DNA from: Bigelowiella natans CCMP2755
Taxonomy: Eukaryota > Cercozoa > Chlorarachniophyceae
NCBI GenBank assembly: GCA_000320545.1
Contig: ADNK01001731.1
Location: 36,001 to 100,000, forward strand
Direction of reading: 5' to 3'
DNA length: 64,000 nucleotides
Positions 13,171-24,531 of the stretch are shown here, in pieces. Position numbers and translations under genes: made by a program. Below the pieces are notes generated by a model. It was not told the origin of the DNA and did no database searches. It was given only the letters and a program-made list of their open reading frames with translations. Numbering within the stretch: position 1 is the first letter of the stretch; the number at the start of each line of letters is the position of its first letter.

Positions 13171-13923
13171 AATTTATGTAGGTAATTTAACATACTTCAC
13201 TGTTTAACGAGGTAACACGTTGAATGTTTTCTCCGCTGTGCATTTTAGCTTGTTAATAGAATCCAACGATGCAATGGTAGAGGGGTGGAGTATCTTGATA
13301 ATGTGATACTGAAATTGATGATATTCGTTACTTGCGTCAAATCTTGAGTGCTGTCGCGGATATTGTTTCCTATATTTCCGAAGATTTTTTCTCTTATGCG
13401 TTATTGGACGGCATACATTCTGAAGCAAAGGGTGATTTATCGCTAAGACAATACTCAGACTCAATAAAGCGTTGCAATGGAGGTTGGAGGTATAGTTCAT
13501 AAAATGCCATGGATGCCACATCGTGAGACAATTCATTGGAATGACATCATCGAAAATCTCTGAGCATTGCAACGGTAGATCTAGGTCGTAGAGCAAATCG
13601 CGGATAAATTGCATCAAATGTGACAAAAGATGCAGTAGTGCGCAATTAGGAATTGTTAGGAAATTACCGAATTTGAGAGAGTAATTACCGAAATTCGAGA
13701 GAGTTCTAAGTGATGTCTGGGTGTCAAGTAGGCGGCGTCTGACACTGTCTTACGTAGAAAGAAGTGGAAGACCTGACGTGCTGTTTATTGAGCAACTGCA
13801 TCCCATTTTTACCTTGAGACAACTCTATTCTCGCAATCTCAGTGCATAGACGGATGTTTTCTCTGTGAAGTAAGCACGATTGTTCCACGATTGCTCCATT
13901 TTTCGAGGCACCGCAACTCAAAC
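13171..13923. other. Gap between divergent TKL kinase and P450 genes
   Basis: Holds a 140-codon minus-strand frame (13204-13626) with no recognisable domain; it might be a 5' exon of the TKL gene but no splice link was found. The promoters of both divergent genes are expected here. An imperfect repeat, ATTACCGAATTTGAGAGAGT then ATTACCGAAATTCGAGAGAG, lies at 13665-13704. Confidence 0.35.
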
Positions 13924-16555
13924 ATGATAGAAATCTTCTCGCAAACTCTTCTCCCCCCCCTCATGAAGCATGGAGTCACGGCAGTTCATGTTGCATTCGA
14001 CTGGCACTTAAACACGGAACATATTCCCTATTTACAGGGCTTGCTATCCATTGCAGTGTCAGTTGGCTTCTTCCTTCTAATCCTTGTTTACAACTCGAAA
14101 TTCTATATATTTGTTCTTGATCACTTCAATGGTTGCTCATTGGACGACAAACCTTTAACAACATTTGATAATGGCACTTCCTTCCCTTTCGGGTATCTTC
14201 TATCTATTACACCATGTTGTTAAGCAAGTGGAGTAACAACCTACAATTGAAGGTCACTATGGAGTCCAATTCGCGATCCCGAACACTACTTACAAGAAAT
14301 TAGGGAATCAGCTAGAAAAAATAAAGGGTTTGTAAGTTTTGTAATGGTTTTAAATGTTTGTGAACTGAAAGGCGTAATTTAAGGAGCTCACTATGAAGTC
14401 CTACAGGTTCACTCTCGATTATGTTGTGTTCTCTCCCCGGATTACCATTTTCGACCCTTATTATATCAAAGAATTGCTTTCTTCCCAATACACATTGAAG
14501 GAGGTAGACCTTCAACTAATAGCAACAAAAGCGCTCAGTACTAAACTTGTTGTGGTGACTAGACAACAAGAAAGCTTCAATTTGCAATTTGGGAAGAACT
14601 GATGCCCGAAGGTGGTTACCATGTTACTTTCACTTTTTGTAAAGAGTCGACGTAATATCTATATCTTTCAGGACTCATTATGGTGAAGCCTTCCAATTGG
14701 AAAAGGATACATCGAGTACACCAATCGTTATATTTTTATGCATCAATAAGTCGATTTATAAAATATTGCGTAAGGCTGCCCTTCGGGCATTTGGATCACG
14801 ACATCTAAGAAGCTACTTCCCCATTGTTATGAAGAGTGCAAATACTTGCATCCAAAAACTAAAATGCAAAACAATTTCCACTCTCGAGTTCGTGAAGAAT
14901 ACGGAAGTATGTAACTCAACAATCGGACGGGAGGTGCACGTGTTCCCCCTTGTTAGGGATTTTACAATGGATGTTATTGTAAGTCTTTAATCTAATGAAA
15001 TCATCTTCCATGTGTAAAAGCAAATCCGAATCTAGATCAAAGTAACCTTGGGCGAACGTTTCTTGGCAGAAAGTGACAAAAGGATTCTCAGGTTGCTTTT
15101 ATTGAGTTGAAATAGTGGCACAATAAACCTTATGTGTTTTTCAGAAACTTGATCGACAGTCTTTCAGAAAAATATTTTCAGCCAAAGTTCTGCAGCAAAT
15201 GGTGAAGCCAATATTAGACTAGTTTTCGTGAATTGATAGACTCAATATCCAACAAGTGCCACTGTCATGGGAAAATTTGCTTAGGTACCTACACTCTATG
15301 TTTCCAGAGGCTGTTCAAACAAGAGCGGAAATTAAAACCTTGTTGAATATTTGTCACAAAATTATAAGAAAGACAAGAGATAACAACGATACTGGGCATG
15401 GTCATGGTACAGAATTTGATTTGACTACTCTCAATCTTGTGAACATTTAAATTTTGGTAGGATCCTTTTTACGATCGCTTTGCTCCGAACATAATAAAAA
15501 ATCCGATCTCACAGACCGAGAAATTGTGCATTCGCTTTGTGCATTCTTCTTTGCAGGGGTATTTATCAATGTCCAACACTGCGATACATCAGCGTCATTG
15601 GTGGTGCATGTGGCAGCAACCCCTAGTCCTAAATTAGCATATGATCTGAAATTTGTAGGTGAATACAACGGCACATGCAGTCATGCATACTTTGATTATG
15701 CTTGCATCGCACCCGAAAATTCAAGGAAAAGTTAGAATAGAATTGGAAGGAGTAACTGATGCAAATATACATAAGAAGATACATACAGATCTTCCGTATC
15801 TAAACGCTGTAATTAAGGAATCATTGCGGTTGTACCCCCCTGTGGGAGGGATTGTCCCACGTGTGACTACTAGGAGAACAACCATTGGACCTGTAAGCGT
15901 TCCAAAGAATACACACTTAGTTGTACAGGTGAATGCTCGAGTCCCAATTCATAAATTCAGCAAATCTACATCTTTTAACTAGTGTCATTATCCACACAGC
16001 ATTGGGTTATTGCAAGAATGCCTGAATTTTGGGGCACCGATGCCGAAGTATTCAACCCGGATCGTTTTCTCAAAATGGAAAACTCTATCAGTGTTCCAGA
16101 AGATATGAGTCAGAAATTTCTTACGTTTGGAGGAGGGGTAACATCATTTTCTGAAACTCCCTAACAATTCTAATAAAGGCATAAAAAAGGTTCGAACGTG
16201 TATTGGCAAGCATTTGTCGGCCATGGAGACATCTACGATTTTGGTGCATTTGCTTCAAAATTTTCGTTTCAAACGACGGAATAATTGCGAGCAGACGGCT
16301 CGGCACTGGCAAGTTCGTCAGATTCATTTTATCTTGAACATAAATTTGCACACATTCAATACATGTTGATCTATTGCTACGAAACTTAAATTGCAGGCAA
16401 ATCTTGTTCGGATTGAACCTAAAAAAGAAGAAACAACCCTGATTGTAGAGCAAATCCGGGATATAAAAAATCAAAACATTTTGTCTGTTGAGGCTGAGGA
16501 GAAATTTTCAATACAAAAATCGCACACAATTGCAGATTTCAAAAGCCAACGTTAA
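13924..16555 (+). CDS. Cytochrome P450 monooxygenase, membrane-anchored, multi-exon
   Basis: Haem-thiolate monooxygenase; substrate unknown. ATG at 13924 leads into a hydrophobic anchor (YLQGLLSIAVSVGFFLLIL), as in ER-bound P450s. Landmarks in order: DYVVFSPRITIFDPYYIKE (~14420, the early beta-sheet 'dP..ik' region), AFGSRHLRSYFPIVMKSA (~14790), I-helix FFFAG-NTTAHAVMHTL split by an intron (15540-15560 joined to 15660), K-helix ExxR in IKESLRLYPP (15810-15840), FNPDRF (16050), and the haem loop FGGG-VRTCIG split by an intron (16125-16138 joined to ~16191), with the Cys ligand in TCIG. The last exon starts after TTGCAG at 16395 and ends TAA at 16553-16555. Exons in the 14270-15250 part were not all fixed. 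The gene is transcribed away from the TKL kinase. No sign of inactivation. Confidence 0.85.
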
Positions 16556-17416
16556 CGCAACATCAAAGACGTCTGTTCATCGCAAGTACATCGTTAGGAT
16601 TGCAATGCATGCACAACCAGAGAAGTACGTTTGTATCGCTTTGTTGAATTGAACAACTGCATGCACAACCACATCGCGAATTGATGTCTGAGGATGCAAA
16701 TCCCGTTGCCTTGATGATGCCTGCTAGGGTCGAAGATGGATTGCACTGACAGAGACCTTAGTTGCAAAGTCCTAGATTTGTTTGATATAGTCATTGATTG
16801 TTTGTCTAGAATTTAAATCATCACAACCACACGATTTTGTCACATTTTCAGTGGTGTCTAGGTACGTGTGAATGCGCTTTGCCTCGTGCTAGTAGCATGC
16901 ACGTAATGCATGCCAAACAAACTGCACGTGGAATGATTACTTGTGTTGAGGTAGTGCTCATTCATTTCGACTTCGCATGCACATCTAGGCATGCAAAACA
17001 AAGCCATTTATCTAGCCATGCATGCATGACGTCAGATTGAAAATGAAATGTGCTGCACCATGAATTGCATGGCTGTCTAGCCATGCTAGTGTGCATGATA
17101 AATGCTAAGCATGCCCAATACAAAATGCACGTTAGAACGAGATGAATTAACAAATTTGTGTTTTCAATGCCTTGATGATGCTTTCATTTTCAAAGTATGC
17201 GCCTGCCATTCAGTTTTGCTTTAGAGTTCGCATTGTATCAAAAAGCATGTGCATTACTAGTAGTTTGTTACATGCCATGGTGAAAACACTGCACAAATTG
17301 TTGCCCTTCTCTTACGACATCACAGACTGATCATGCAGGTAATGATCTTCAAGGATTTTATATCGCGGCGTAGATGCCCGACAATGTAATTATAAATAAC
17401 ACGTGACTAGCCCAAC
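16556..17416. other. Intergenic, palindromic-word-rich block
   Basis: No gene seen. 16600-17130 is again rich in GCATGC, CATGCATG and similar words, like 5390-6350. It lies between the P450 3' end and the convergent end of the JmjC-type gene. Confidence 0.55.
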
Positions 17417-18578
17417 TTAACTTTTTGACGCACCATTCCTTAATCCATGGTGCAATTTATTAACAAATAAACTATGGAACACGATCACCCGCTCGATGAA
17501 AGTTAGCAAATAGTACCACTTCTTCGACTTGCGCCAAGACAGCAATGTAGAAAATCCATTTGTTATGCTCCGGGGGGTATTGCATGAGTTTTCGTCAGGT
17601 GTTTTATTTCGCACTTCAAAGGAATGGCCTTCATCGCATCGTAAAGGTTATTGATTCCTGGACCGTAAAAATACAACATTAAAGAAATTAAGAAAAGAAG
17701 ACGTTGATTTTAGTAAAAACATTGCTATCGAAAAATAATTGACTGTGCAATCGCAGCTTATGACTCGTTTTTTGGGTATTACGCATGTAATGTACAAATT
17801 AGTGCACCAGCATCATCAACTTCTAAGTGCTTTTCATACCAACAGCAGCCAGAAGTGTAGTTTCGAAGTAATCAAATAGCACGATCCAACGCTCTTCCGG
17901 CCTAACCATTTCGAGTATAAACACGTCAAACTTTCTCGTAACTTATGGATTTCACACAAAACTACAACCAAAATATATTAACCTTTTCTAAACCCAATGA
18001 TGAATATAAATGCGTTTTATGCGTATACATACTACCTCAGTTCCATGATTAGTCGAATTGCCGATACGGCTGATTCTCGGAGAGATTTCAAATTTTCCCC
18101 ATCAATCTTGGCAAAATCCTCCCATTCTTCCCCTATCGGATCTACTGCGACAAATCTAACACCGATTTACATTTAAATCGCAAATGAACCATACAATCAT
18201 TCGGTCAAGTTTTAGAATAACAAAGAGCAAAAAACTCTGAAAGTGATAAAAATAACGACAACAAGCAATATCCTTCATGAAAGCATGCATTATTTGGCCT
18301 AATCACATATACGATTATCAGTTTGGAGAACAGAAAGAAAGTGAATACAGATACTCATTTGTGTAGTGTTAGGGATTGGTACATATACCCTTCGGCAGAG
18401 TTTGCGGAGCAAATATACTTGTGAGTTCCTTCCGTGACCCCCCCCTTCGGCAATATCCGAGAGTATCGACTACTTCTCACTCGATTCGCATTAGCAATTG
18501 CAGCATCGATGCATGATTCTGCAGAGAAGTGTTTAACAATATATGTATATGTATAAACAGTACATATATAAATATATT

Positions 18579-18622
<44 letters not shown>

Positions 18623-19405
18623 ATGGTGAACATCTGTGTTAAATTGTAAATTGCTAAAATATCGGTGTATAATATCATTGACATCGTTCACCTGATAAAC
18701 GGGGTATTTCGTTGTTCTGGAGTCGAGATGCGCATATGGAAGGCGTTCCATCGTCATTGAATCCAGCTAGAATCGTCAGCTGCAGGCGATTTTTCGCGTT
18801 TTACATTAAAATTATATTGAGACGAGAAAGACCAGTGAATGCGAGATTATTATATAATCAAATTACTCAGCTACTTATTGGGCACATGTTCTAATGCGTA
18901 CATCTCTTTAAGTATAGACTCATATAGCATCTCATGTGGATGGTCGTCAACGGTACCAAATAGCCATATGTCGCGCCCCAACGAAGATAGAGTGGCCATT
19001 TTGAGCTCACTGGGATGGGTTTCTTCAGCAATGAGTTTACAATTTCTATGGATACGAAATGAGAGAAGTTAAATGGCGTTAGTAATGGAAATATCATCAT
19101 AGGTACAATTTCAAAAAATATGCTTTAATTTTCAATGTGATTGATTTCCAATGAATCGGCTGTGGTGAGAACAAATATCAGGGTAATAATTTGACATTTG
19201 ATGTGTCACACGCTAGGGTTGCACTTATTCAATATCAAAGACCTTTCGATTTGGATCCGACCCACAGAGAAATGGAGATTGGAAAGCCTGATTGAAACAT
19301 TTTGACATTCATGATAAATATAATCGGAAAACTTGCCGTAGAATATTCCAACGACGAAATATTCACTACCACACTGGCATACGCGGACGGATACATCATA
19401 TATGA

Positions 19406-19437
<32 letters not shown>

Positions 19438-21573
19438 ATTTTTCTTTCACATATATATGTGTGTGTATGGAAAGAACACTTGGTGAATACCTTGTTCAGA
19501 GTCATAAGCAGTAACGTGATGTGTCCATAATGGTGGCACCTTTAAGCAGTCATTTTTGCGAACACGTCAGGAGTAAATGTCGATGTAACTGCGTTTTTTG
19601 GTCTTGGAAGGCGTGATTAATATACATAAAGACACCGCTTGTAGGGATATCTAACTCATTATTTCCTCTCAATTTCTTTAATTTAATAACCGCAGGAAAC
19701 CGATATTTCCGTCTTTCAATGTTGTGCTTTTCAGTTGTAGTTGCGATTAAGAATATTAGCTTACGTATAGGATGTCTCCTGGCTCTACCACAGTGTGCAT
19801 CATCCTATGAATAAATTTAATATGTAACTTGTATAAATATAATATATATAATGAAATATATGCCTATATTTATATATATTTCGAAAGTATTGGACATACT
19901 ATACACCTACATGTGCTCATACAGTTAGCAAATAATGAAATATACGCAGTTCAATTGTAATCGAAACCTTTTCAAAATATCCGTTGGAATGTTGCGTCCT
20001 TCGTCTTCCACAATAGCCTTGTGCAAGTCCATTCCGATTTGACCCCTCCGATATCAAAAGCAAGTGGTGAGAATAATAAGAATAAAAACTTTGTAAAATA
20101 TGGCCGAGTTCGACGTTCAAAAGCCGATGATACATATAGTGTATGCTGGCGGATCTTTTCACTCCAGATTTTGTCCCGTAAGTGATGTGTATTTGTGTGC
20201 TTGCGCACACATGTGTTTGTATTCACTCCCCCCGCCTCTTAACCGCTTGGTGTGTATGCGTGTATCGTGCGTTGTGTATTAGCCTTTGTATTTATTCACG
20301 TGTTTTCTGTTATCACTCGGTAGTCACCTCCTTGGATGTAAGTAGGGGTAAGGCGACATGTCGTTGAATGTATCCGGAGGAAGAAACAACCATCGTTTAT
20401 ATCCTATAACCCAAGAAAACCAAAACCAAAGCAGGAAATGCAATATGCCCTCTCAAGACCATATCATAAAATATATACATAATACGTGTAAAGCCATCAA
20501 TATATCAAGTCGAGAAAAACGATAAAGTGGTTGGTTCTGATGTCGTGTGCGAGCGTACATACCATTCGCTTGGAGGAAGAGATTGTGCACATGGTCATAA
20601 TGAGCATGCGCCTTCACTCCTGGCTGGTGGTCGAAAAGAAGATCACGCAGAAGGCAAAGGTTAGGCGTTGTTAACGATAGAAACATCGACGAATTTTATA
20701 GAAGTTTGAGCAACTTGAAACACTCTCGTAATACTCTGACATCCTCACATGCTGGCTTGCAACAGTCTCAGCAAAAAACTTCCACATACACATTTTTTGT
20801 TTAAATATGCGCTCCCAATGCACCCTCCCCCCCTTTCTCCGCCCCCCTCCGCCTCCCTCCTAATCTCTATTGCCGCAATATCCCATCGTACCTTTCCCAT
20901 CCACACGAAGATGAGTTCGGATGTAGTAGGTAGTGAAACCTCCCCGTCTCCTTCTAGTGTCGTTGAGGAATAGCCGCGTCTAGTCGACGCTGCAGCTGAT
21001 GCTAATCCGAGCTCCTTGGGATCTCCGACATCGAGAAGAATACCGGCTTTTTTGCCATCACTCTGCTCTAAGCTGCCAGCATAATATACCCACCTAAAGG
21101 GTTGAAAAAGGAAAATTCGGAGAGATAAGTCAGCAGCAAGAAAAGTGCTTTAAAGACCAAACATGCTTAGTACATGAAATAATATAAATAGGGGGGGGGG
21201 AATAGGGGGCGTATCTAAGAGTTATGTGCGTTATGGGTGTGAATCAGCTTCATCAACAGAAACTATTTCTAATGGGTGCAAATATTTGCTTTGGTAATCC
21301 CGAGTCTTCTCTTCTCATCTTCTGGCGCAAACAATATATCCCAGCACGCTCGCACTGCTTTGCATCTCGCGCTGCGGAGGGGTTGGGTGGAAGGTTCGCC
21401 GATGCTTGCCACTTTCCTCACTGAAGCCCGCAACGGAGGACCGTTGTATTTTGTAAACGTTTGTTCTTCGTCTCTAATGATGATGTGAACTACCTCGGGT
21501 CGGAAAGGTTGAAGATCGCATTGAAAAACTGCACTGTGCTCATTGTTCTTGGGCTGAAACCTGATAAACGTTA

Positions 21574-21615
<42 letters not shown>

Positions 21616-21736
21616 CATGTACTCTAACAACTCACCAGAATCGTATGCTTTCTCATCAATAATTTCTGCCAAAGGAGCTGTTTTGACAGCGTACGTGTAC
21701 GTATCGCTTTCCGGTTCGTCAGACACCTAGAATGTG

Positions 21737-21774
<38 letters not shown>

Positions 21775-22147
21775 TATACGATGTTGTTGGATGGATTGAT
21801 ACAATATATAAAGTGTGCGGAAAAAAAGAGAAAAGGTGAAATGGCAAGGAGAGATGAACATGTTTCTTTCACAGATATTGGCATGGAAATCGTAGATATC
21901 TGACCAAATAAATACCTACAACACATGCTGGCGGCATATCTATAATATACATTCAAATGAACGAATAGTTTGCCGATTTAATAGGCTAAAGCCTCTGACT
22001 CGGATATCCTTCGTGTTGGTGCGGTAGGCCAAATTTGAATGTAACAGGTAGTAGAACGTATCTCTCGTATAGAGGTGATCCTTCTTCCTAACCTGGACGC
22101 GGCTCAGCTCCTGAAGATGCCGTGCTAGGTACGGCTGATTGCGATAC

Positions 22148-22191
<44 letters not shown>

Positions 22192-22305
22192 TTGTGAAGA
22201 AGTCTGTGTATATATGCTTGGTTTACTCGAGCTTAGTGCCATTGGTCAATTCGAATATAGATACCATGCGTATGTAAATGTCTACAGCATTTGGTAGAGA
22301 TCTTC

Positions 22306-22343
<38 letters not shown>

Positions 22344-23671
22344 GTCTGTGTCCATGTGTGCGTGCGGGCGTCGGTAGTAACTGCATTCCATTGTCGCATT
22401 GCGTCCCAATCCCAGGCAGGATTCTACGATGTTAAGCAAGAACAATAACACACTATGAGCGGAAAATCAAAACGACGATTATAGCGTCGATCATAACAGT
22501 AGCAACAATGTATACAAAACACTATGGTTCGCATCTGAGATTTATGCGTCAAACTATCTATCCTTTCTCTCTCCCCCCCTCTGCCCCATCCTCCCCTCAA
22601 ATTAGCACCTTGGTAAAGATGACTGGCGTGTTATTCCGCATGGCCTCTTCCAGCAACCCAGGTTCCCATTCTAAGATCGGGACTTCTGTCATCGTTTTTA
22701 GAATCTTGCTGCTTGCTATTCCTACTAACAAAAAGGGGGGTTGGGGTGAATGGTTATGTAAAGAAGAAATATCATATTTTGATCAGTAGGATCATGTTTT
22801 CGTATATCTCGTAGTTGATACTCTACAGGTTACTGCGTCATTAGCGCATTAGGTTTATAGCATGTATTCACGCGTGCGAGACTATTCCATATTTATGTTG
22901 ATTTCGTTCTCGTTAAGTTCCAATTCACCAACCTGTTGTACTGCCTTTTGATCCTCCGTTTCCGACTTGATTATTTAAGAGATACGCTGTGCTCGTAGCC
23001 ATTGCCAACGCAAACCCAGCAATTATTAGATGAAAACCCCATGCAGAGGATGGGGAGTCAAGCTTCGAACCTCCATTTTTCCTGCTACCTACGCCGCTTA
23101 CTGTTGTCTGCCCTGCCTTGTTTAGATCATTGCTACTGTTTTCATGCGCTTTCGAGGCATTTTTGCTGAGCAGATCGAATTTTTTGGTTTCCAAATCGAA
23201 AGAGAAGAGCTTGGAGTATTTGTTCATCGTCTGTGCATCAACACGTACTTGATGTTAAATGTGAGAGTGTCCCGGACTCGAGGAAACAGAATCATCAAAT
23301 AGTCAATCTATGTGGATCATGGATATTATCAGTTCCATCAGACCTTGGCAGATGTGTCTTTCTCTTCCTCGCCATTTACATATATGAGGAGGCTATACGT
23401 TGCCCTAGAGAACTCTATTTTGGAGACTTTCTCGGAGGGCCGCTTCAGAATCGGGAGGTCAACCTGATAAAGTTTTTGTCCATCCTCGTCCAGCAGACTG
23501 AAATAGGAACGAGTCATGGCGCACTCTATTCAGACTGCTCGTCGCAAACAAACTCATCTTGCCTAGTTTGAAACTATCACGGAGCGCAGCAATAATAGGC
23601 TAGCTTACCTGAGCTTGTTCTGAGACGAGAGGTTAGCGAAGAGGCTCCCATCCTTCGATCGCGCTCGCATG
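17417..23671 (-). CDS. JmjC/cupin_8-domain protein with an N-terminal membrane segment, many exons
   Basis: Predicted Fe(II)/2-oxoglutarate oxygenase-type fold. Start ATG at 23669-23671; first exons 23609-23671, 23344-23497, 22933-23230, 22609-22685, 22382-22423, 22093-22134 join in phase. Exon 3 contains a membrane helix (LIIAGFALAMA). Then EVPILEWEPGLLEEAMRNN-TPVIF, the usual opening of cupin_8 domains. The metal site is read from HAHYDHVHNLFLQANG (~20600, HxD), EPGDILY (~19795) and VPPLWTHHVTAYD (~19515, distal His). Further exons: WVYYAGSLEQSDG (~21080), DLHKAIVEDEG (~20005), IGEEWEDFAKIDGEN (~18110), ERWIVLFDYFETTL (~17880). Several joins (21.9-21.6 kb, 19.4-17.4 kb) and the true stop are uncertain; 17417 is the end of the last plausible frame. 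A lumen-facing or membrane-tethered hydroxylase is inferred; the substrate is unknown. Confidence 0.6.
18584..18615. repeat. (TA)n microsatellite
   Basis: About 16 TA units in a presumed intron of the JmjC-type gene. Confidence 0.9.
19406..19433. repeat. (AT)n microsatellite
   Basis: About 14 AT units in a presumed intron of the JmjC-type gene, followed by a short (GT)n. Confidence 0.9.
21577..21612. repeat. (AT)n microsatellite
   Basis: About 18 AT units between two JmjC-gene exons. Confidence 0.9.
21739..21771. repeat. (AT)n microsatellite
   Basis: About 16 AT units, about 10 bases outside the exon encoding SDEPESDTYTYA. Confidence 0.9.
22150..22183. repeat. (AT)n microsatellite
   Basis: About 17 AT units, 15 bases upstream (in gene direction) of the exon at 22093-22134. 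Confidence 0.9.
22308..22342. repeat. (CT)n microsatellite
   Basis: About 17 CT units in the intron between JmjC exons 22382-22423 and 22093-22134. Confidence 0.9.
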
Positions 23672-24531
23672 GATTCTTTTCGTTTGCTGTTTAAACGCAG
23701 AAGTTGGCCTTCCTTGGAAAGTCAGCCGCCCCCTCGACCTTCGCTGTGGTCGTATTATTACCCGGAATGTGGCCCAAATCTTATCCGTTCATACATTGCG
23801 ACAATAAGTTTATGCATTTTTTATCAAAACGCAGTCATTTCTCCCACGCGTCGATTTCGCACGTGCCATTGTCGGGAGTTTAGTAAATTCCAATTTTAGA
23901 ATGAAGACTTCTAGATCTATCCTTCGAATAATGCAGACTAGATTTCCATGGATTTTAAAGGATGTCAGGATGTCCTCAGGATGTCCTGGATATCGGGGTC
24001 CCCGCCCTATTGTCCGGTTCCAGTGCACGGCCGTTTCACTCAGGAATAGAGAACAGCATGATCATCATTAGATCTACTTCCTAAATTATCAAAAAAATAG
24101 GAAAACTAGAAAAATGTGCATATACGTGTCTGTCGCCAATAATTTGTTGAAGCAAATTTGCCATGTTTTAACTCTAATTTGTGCGATGGCGAGCTTGGAT
24201 TAAGCGGGGTAGTTTCTACATTGCTTTGCTGGACTTTTCGTCGAAGCTCGAACCAAAAAGATACTGACATTTCCACACCCGGTATACCACATGCCCTACA
24301 AGACAAAATCCGTTACGTGATTGCCTGCATTTAGTAAAATAACGTGTGCATATTTTTGGGTCCAATGACAATTACGTAGATCTAGTCGTAACTTTCGTAT
24401 TGCGTAAACCCCATTAGATCTACACACATTAGCGAAGACAACGACCGAGGCAGTTCCGCGAGGGGAGGGATAGGCGGGAAATCAGGCACCCATCAAGCAG
24501 CTATTACACTCGCCTTTCCAGAGGAGAAGCC
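23672..24531. other. Divergent intergenic region
   Basis: Lies between the starts of the minus-strand JmjC gene and the plus-strand coiled-coil gene. No supported exon. It should contain both promoters; no TATA-like element stands out. A short direct repeat (GGATGTC three times) occurs at 23960-23986. Confidence 0.4.

Noticed and set aside
13204-13626. 140-codon minus-strand frame
   Set aside because: No domain and no splice join to the TKL kinase; left as a note in the intergenic entry.
21276-21488. Plus-strand frame with an ankyrin-like phrase (ARTALHLALRRG)
   Set aside because: Only one partial unit, on the strand opposite to a spliced gene, without further repeats.
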